Part shown: positions 14,049 to 16,297 of the stretch, piece after piece
How the letters are laid out: every line of letters starts with the position of its first letter
Numbering within the stretch: position 1 is the stretch's first letter
From: an uncultured Eubacterium sp.
GTDB taxonomy: Bacteria > Bacillota > Clostridia > Lachnospirales > Lachnospiraceae
Direction of reading: 5' to 3'
Assembly: GCA_900551945.1 (NCBI GenBank)
Contig: URYE01000066.1
Coordinates: forward strand, 1 to 16,297
DNA length: 16,297 nt
The notes under the pieces: model-generated
Seen by the model: only the letters and a program-made list of their open reading frames with translations
Told to the model about the DNA's origin: nothing
Database searches by the model: none
Position numbers and translations under genes: made by a program

Positions 14049-16297
14049 TTACTTATTATCTTTATTATCATTATAAGCTTTCTTAGCTTCTGCTATTCCA
14101 GCTTTAACTCCTGCAAGTCCTGCTGCTGCTACTTCCTTACCTACTTTAGCGGCTTCTTTACCAATCCTTGTAGCTTCTTTTGCAACCTCTTTACCTACTT
14201 TTGTAGCTTCTGCTGCGACCTTTTTAGCCTTTTCCTTAATCTCATCTGAATCTGATGAATCTTCAACTTCTCCTTCACAAACTTCACAAGCTTTATCTTC
14301 TTTAAACTTTAATGCTGCCTGTGCTGCTGCAAGTCTTGCAATAGGAACTCTAAATGGAGAACAGCTTACATAATTAAGTCCAGCTTTATGACAGAATTCA
14401 ATACTTGATGGGTCACCGCCATGCTCGCCACAAATACCACACTTTAATTCTGGGCGTGTGCTACGACCTTTTTTAACAGCCATCTGTACTAATTGTCCAA
14501 CACCATTCTGGTCTAATCTTGCAAATGGGTCTGACTCATATATCTTACTCTTGTAATATGCGTCAAGGAACTTACCTGCATCATCTCTTGAGAAACCAAA
14601 TGTCATCTGTGTAAGGTCATTAGTACCAAATGAGAAGAATTCAGCTTCCTGTGCTATCTCATTAGCTAATAAAGCGGCTCTTGGAATTTCAATCATAGTA
14701 CCAATCTTATACTTGATATCAGAGTTCTTTTCCTTCTTAACCTGCTCTGCTGTTTCAACAACTACATCTTTAACAAACTTTAATTCTTTTCTTTCACCAA
14801 CTAAAGGTATCATAATCTCTGGAACGATATCATAACCATCTTCCTGTGCCACTTCAATAGCAGCTTCCATTACAGCTCTTGTCTGCATTTTTGCAATCTC
14901 TGGATATGTTACCGCAAGACGACAACCTCTATGTCCCATCATAGGGTTAAATTCGTGAAGTGCATCACAAGTTGCCTTAATCTCTTCTACTGATATACCC
15001 ATTTCTTCTGATAAAGCCTTGATATCCTTTTCTTCTGTTGGAATAAATTCATGAAGAGGTGGGTCTAAATATCTTACTGTCATTGGTCTTCCTTCAAGGG
15101 CTTTATACATCGCCTTAAAGTCAGCCTTTTGGAATACAAGAAGCTCATTAAGTGCTTCTTCTCTGCCTTCAAGTGTCTTAGAAAGTATCATTTTACGAAT
15201 CTTAGGTATTCTGTCATCACCAAAGAACATATGCTCTGTACGACAAAGACCAATTCCTTCTGCGCCGAGATTTACAGCATTCTTAGTATCTTGTGGTGTA
15301 TCTGCGTTAGTTCTTACACCAAGCTTTCTAAAGCTGTCTGCCCAATTCATAATCCTTTCAAAGTTACCACTTACAGTTGCTTCAACTGTCTTAATATCTC
15401 CATCATATATCTTACCTGTAGAACCATCAAGAGAAATGTAATCTCCTTCTTTGTAAGTGTGTTCTCCAAGTGTAAATGTCTTAGCTTCTTCATCAATAAC
15501 GATGTCACCACAACCTGATACACAACAAGTTCCCATACCTCTTGCAACAACGGCAGCATGGCTTGTCATACCACCTCTTACAGTAAGAATACCTTGTGAA
15601 GCGTGCATACCTTCAATATCTTCTGGTGAAGTTTCAAGTCTTACTAATATAACTCTTTCACCTCGTCCACCTTTACCTGCTGCCTTTGCATCTTCAGCAT
15701 TGAAGTAAATCTTACCAGCAGCAGCTCCTGGTGATGCTGGAAGTGCTTGACCAATAACTTCTCCATTCTTAAGTGCTTCTGCATCAAACATTGGGTGAAG
15801 AAGCTGGTCAAGTGACTTAGCATCTATTCTAAGAACAGCTTCTTCTTTTGTAATCTTACCTTCATCTACAAGGTCACAAGCTATCTGAATAGCTGCTTGA
15901 GCTGTTCTCTTACCATTTCTTGTCTGAAGGAAATATAACTTACCTTCTTCAATTGTAAATTCCATATCCTGCATATCTGCGTAATGGTCTTCAAGCTTCA
16001 TTGCAAGGTCGATAAACTGCTTGTAACAATCTGGCAAATCTTTTTCAAGCTGTGTAATTGGCTGTGGTGTTCTTACACCTGCAACAACATCTTCACCCTG
16101 TGCATTGATTAAGTATTCACCATAAATACCTTTCTGTCCTGTAGATGGGTTTCTTGTAAATGCAACACCTGTTCCTGATGTTTCACCCTTGTTACCAAAT
16201 ACCATTGTCTGCACGTTTACAGCAGTTCCCCAGTCGCCCGGAATATCATTCATTCTTCTATATACAATGGCTCTTTCATTGTCCCAAGACTTAAATA
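14049..16297 (-). CDS. ppdK: Pyruvate, phosphate dikinase, 3' part (5' end outside the window)
   Basis: This enzyme interconverts pyruvate, ATP and phosphate with PEP, AMP and pyrophosphate; in fermenting anaerobes it often works in glycolysis or gluconeogenesis. The frame is open to the right edge (FKSWDNERAIVYRR precedes the internal Met at 16253), so roughly the first quarter of the protein is missing. Seen in order: the end of the nucleotide-binding domain with NDIPGDWGTAVNVQTMVFGN; the phosphohistidine domain with GGMTSHAAVVARGMGTCC (catalytic His codon 15558-15560); and the PEP/pyruvate TIM barrel with YLDPPLHEFIP, GHRGCRL and FGTNDLTQMTFGFSRDD. The catalytic Cys is in CGICGEHGG (codon 14430-14432). 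The family normally ends near RLAAAQAAL, but here about 85 further residues follow. The terminator at 13962-13990 lies downstream. Confidence 0.97.
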   Translation of the reverse strand, partial: FKSWDNERAIVYRRMNDIPGDWGTAVNVQTMVFGNKGETSGTGVAFTRNPSTGQKGIYGEYLINAQGEDVVAGVRTPQPITQLEKDLPDCYKQFIDLAMKLEDHYADMQDMEFTIEEGKLYFLQTRNGKRTAQAAIQIACDLVDEGKITKEEAVLRIDAKSLDQLLHPMFDAEALKNGEVIGQALPASPGAAAGKIYFNAEDAKAAGKGGRGERVILVRLETSPEDIEGMHASQGILTVRGGMTSHAAVVARGMGTCCVSGCGDIVIDEEAKTFTLGEHTYKEGDYISLDGSTGKIYDGDIKTVEATVSGNFERIMNWADSFRKLGVRTNADTPQDTKNAVNLGAEGIGLCRTEHMFFGDDRIPKIRKMILSKTLEGREEALNELLVFQKADFKAMYKALEGRPMTVRYLDPPLHEFIPTEEKDIKALSEEMGISVEEIKATCDALHEFNPMMGHRGCRLAVTYPEIAKMQTRAVMEAAIEVAQEDGYDIVPEIMIPLVGERKELKFVKDVVVETAEQVKKEKNSDIKYKIGTMIEIPRAALLANEIAQEAEFFSFGTNDLTQMTFGFSRDDAGKFLDAYYKSKIYESDPFARLDQNGVGQLVQMAVKKGRSTRPELKCGICGEHGGDPSSIEFCHKAGLNYVSCSPFRVPIARLAAAQAALKFKEDKACEVCEGEVEDSSDSDEIKEKAKKVAAEATKVGKEVAKEATRIGKEAAKVGKEVAAAGLAGVKAGIAEAKKAYNDNKDNK
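14052..14306 (-). other. Non-canonical Ala/Lys-rich C-terminal tail of PPDK
   Basis: These 85 residues follow the usual PPDK end. A Cys pair (ACEVC) and an acidic, serine-containing linker come first, then a run of short repeats (14106-14225): KKVAAEATKVG, KEVAKEATRIG, KEAAKVG and KEVAAAGLAGV. Last comes an Ala-rich segment ending in Lys, Asn and Asp. The 11-residue periodicity and the small, charged composition predict a long amphipathic helix, like LEA-type or apolipoprotein-like helices. The frame is continuous with the enzyme core, with no sign of a frameshift. Confidence 0.8.

Overview
The window looks like the chromosome of a low-GC Firmicute of class Clostridia, most likely a Lachnospiraceae-type gut anaerobe. 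The base composition is strongly AT-rich, the ribosome binding sites are GGAGG-like, and several proteins (the ParB-like/BMP fusion, the metallophosphoesterase, the SDR and the pyruvate phosphate dikinase) resemble families I associate with that group. This is inferred from protein style; there is no rRNA to confirm it. I see no tRNA, rRNA, CRISPR array, transposase, integrase or phage gene. Every supported gene is on the minus strand, so transcription runs from high to low coordinates.

Layout in transcription order. The 3' part of pyruvate phosphate dikinase (cut by the right edge, with an unusual Ala/Lys-rich C-terminal tail) ends at a GC-containing hairpin terminator. A 404-base AT-rich gap follows, then a membrane methyl-accepting chemotaxis protein. 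An SDR oxidoreductase and a GNAT acetyltransferase form a two-gene unit 8 bases apart. A 245-base gap then holds a near-consensus promoter and, downstream of it, a strong intrinsic terminator placed in the leader of a MATE exporter; this looks like an attenuator. Next come a 975-residue protein of unknown function with two zinc ribbons and a C-terminal PH/GRAM-like segment, a soluble fusion of a ParB-like domain to a BMP/PnrA-type ligand-binding domain, and a small metallophosphoesterase, all spaced as if they could be co-transcribed. After a long AT-rich palindromic terminator comes an OPT-family peptide transporter overlapping a PqqD-like protein, and a second long palindromic terminator. 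A promoter near the left edge faces a gene outside the window.

Most of this is ordinary housekeeping, transport and sensing. The parts worth a second look are the MATE leader, the ParB-like/BMP fusion next to the two-zinc-ribbon protein, the OPT-PqqD overlap with no radical SAM enzyme nearby, the PPDK tail, and a dispersed intergenic repeat found twice at a fixed distance from a palindromic terminator.
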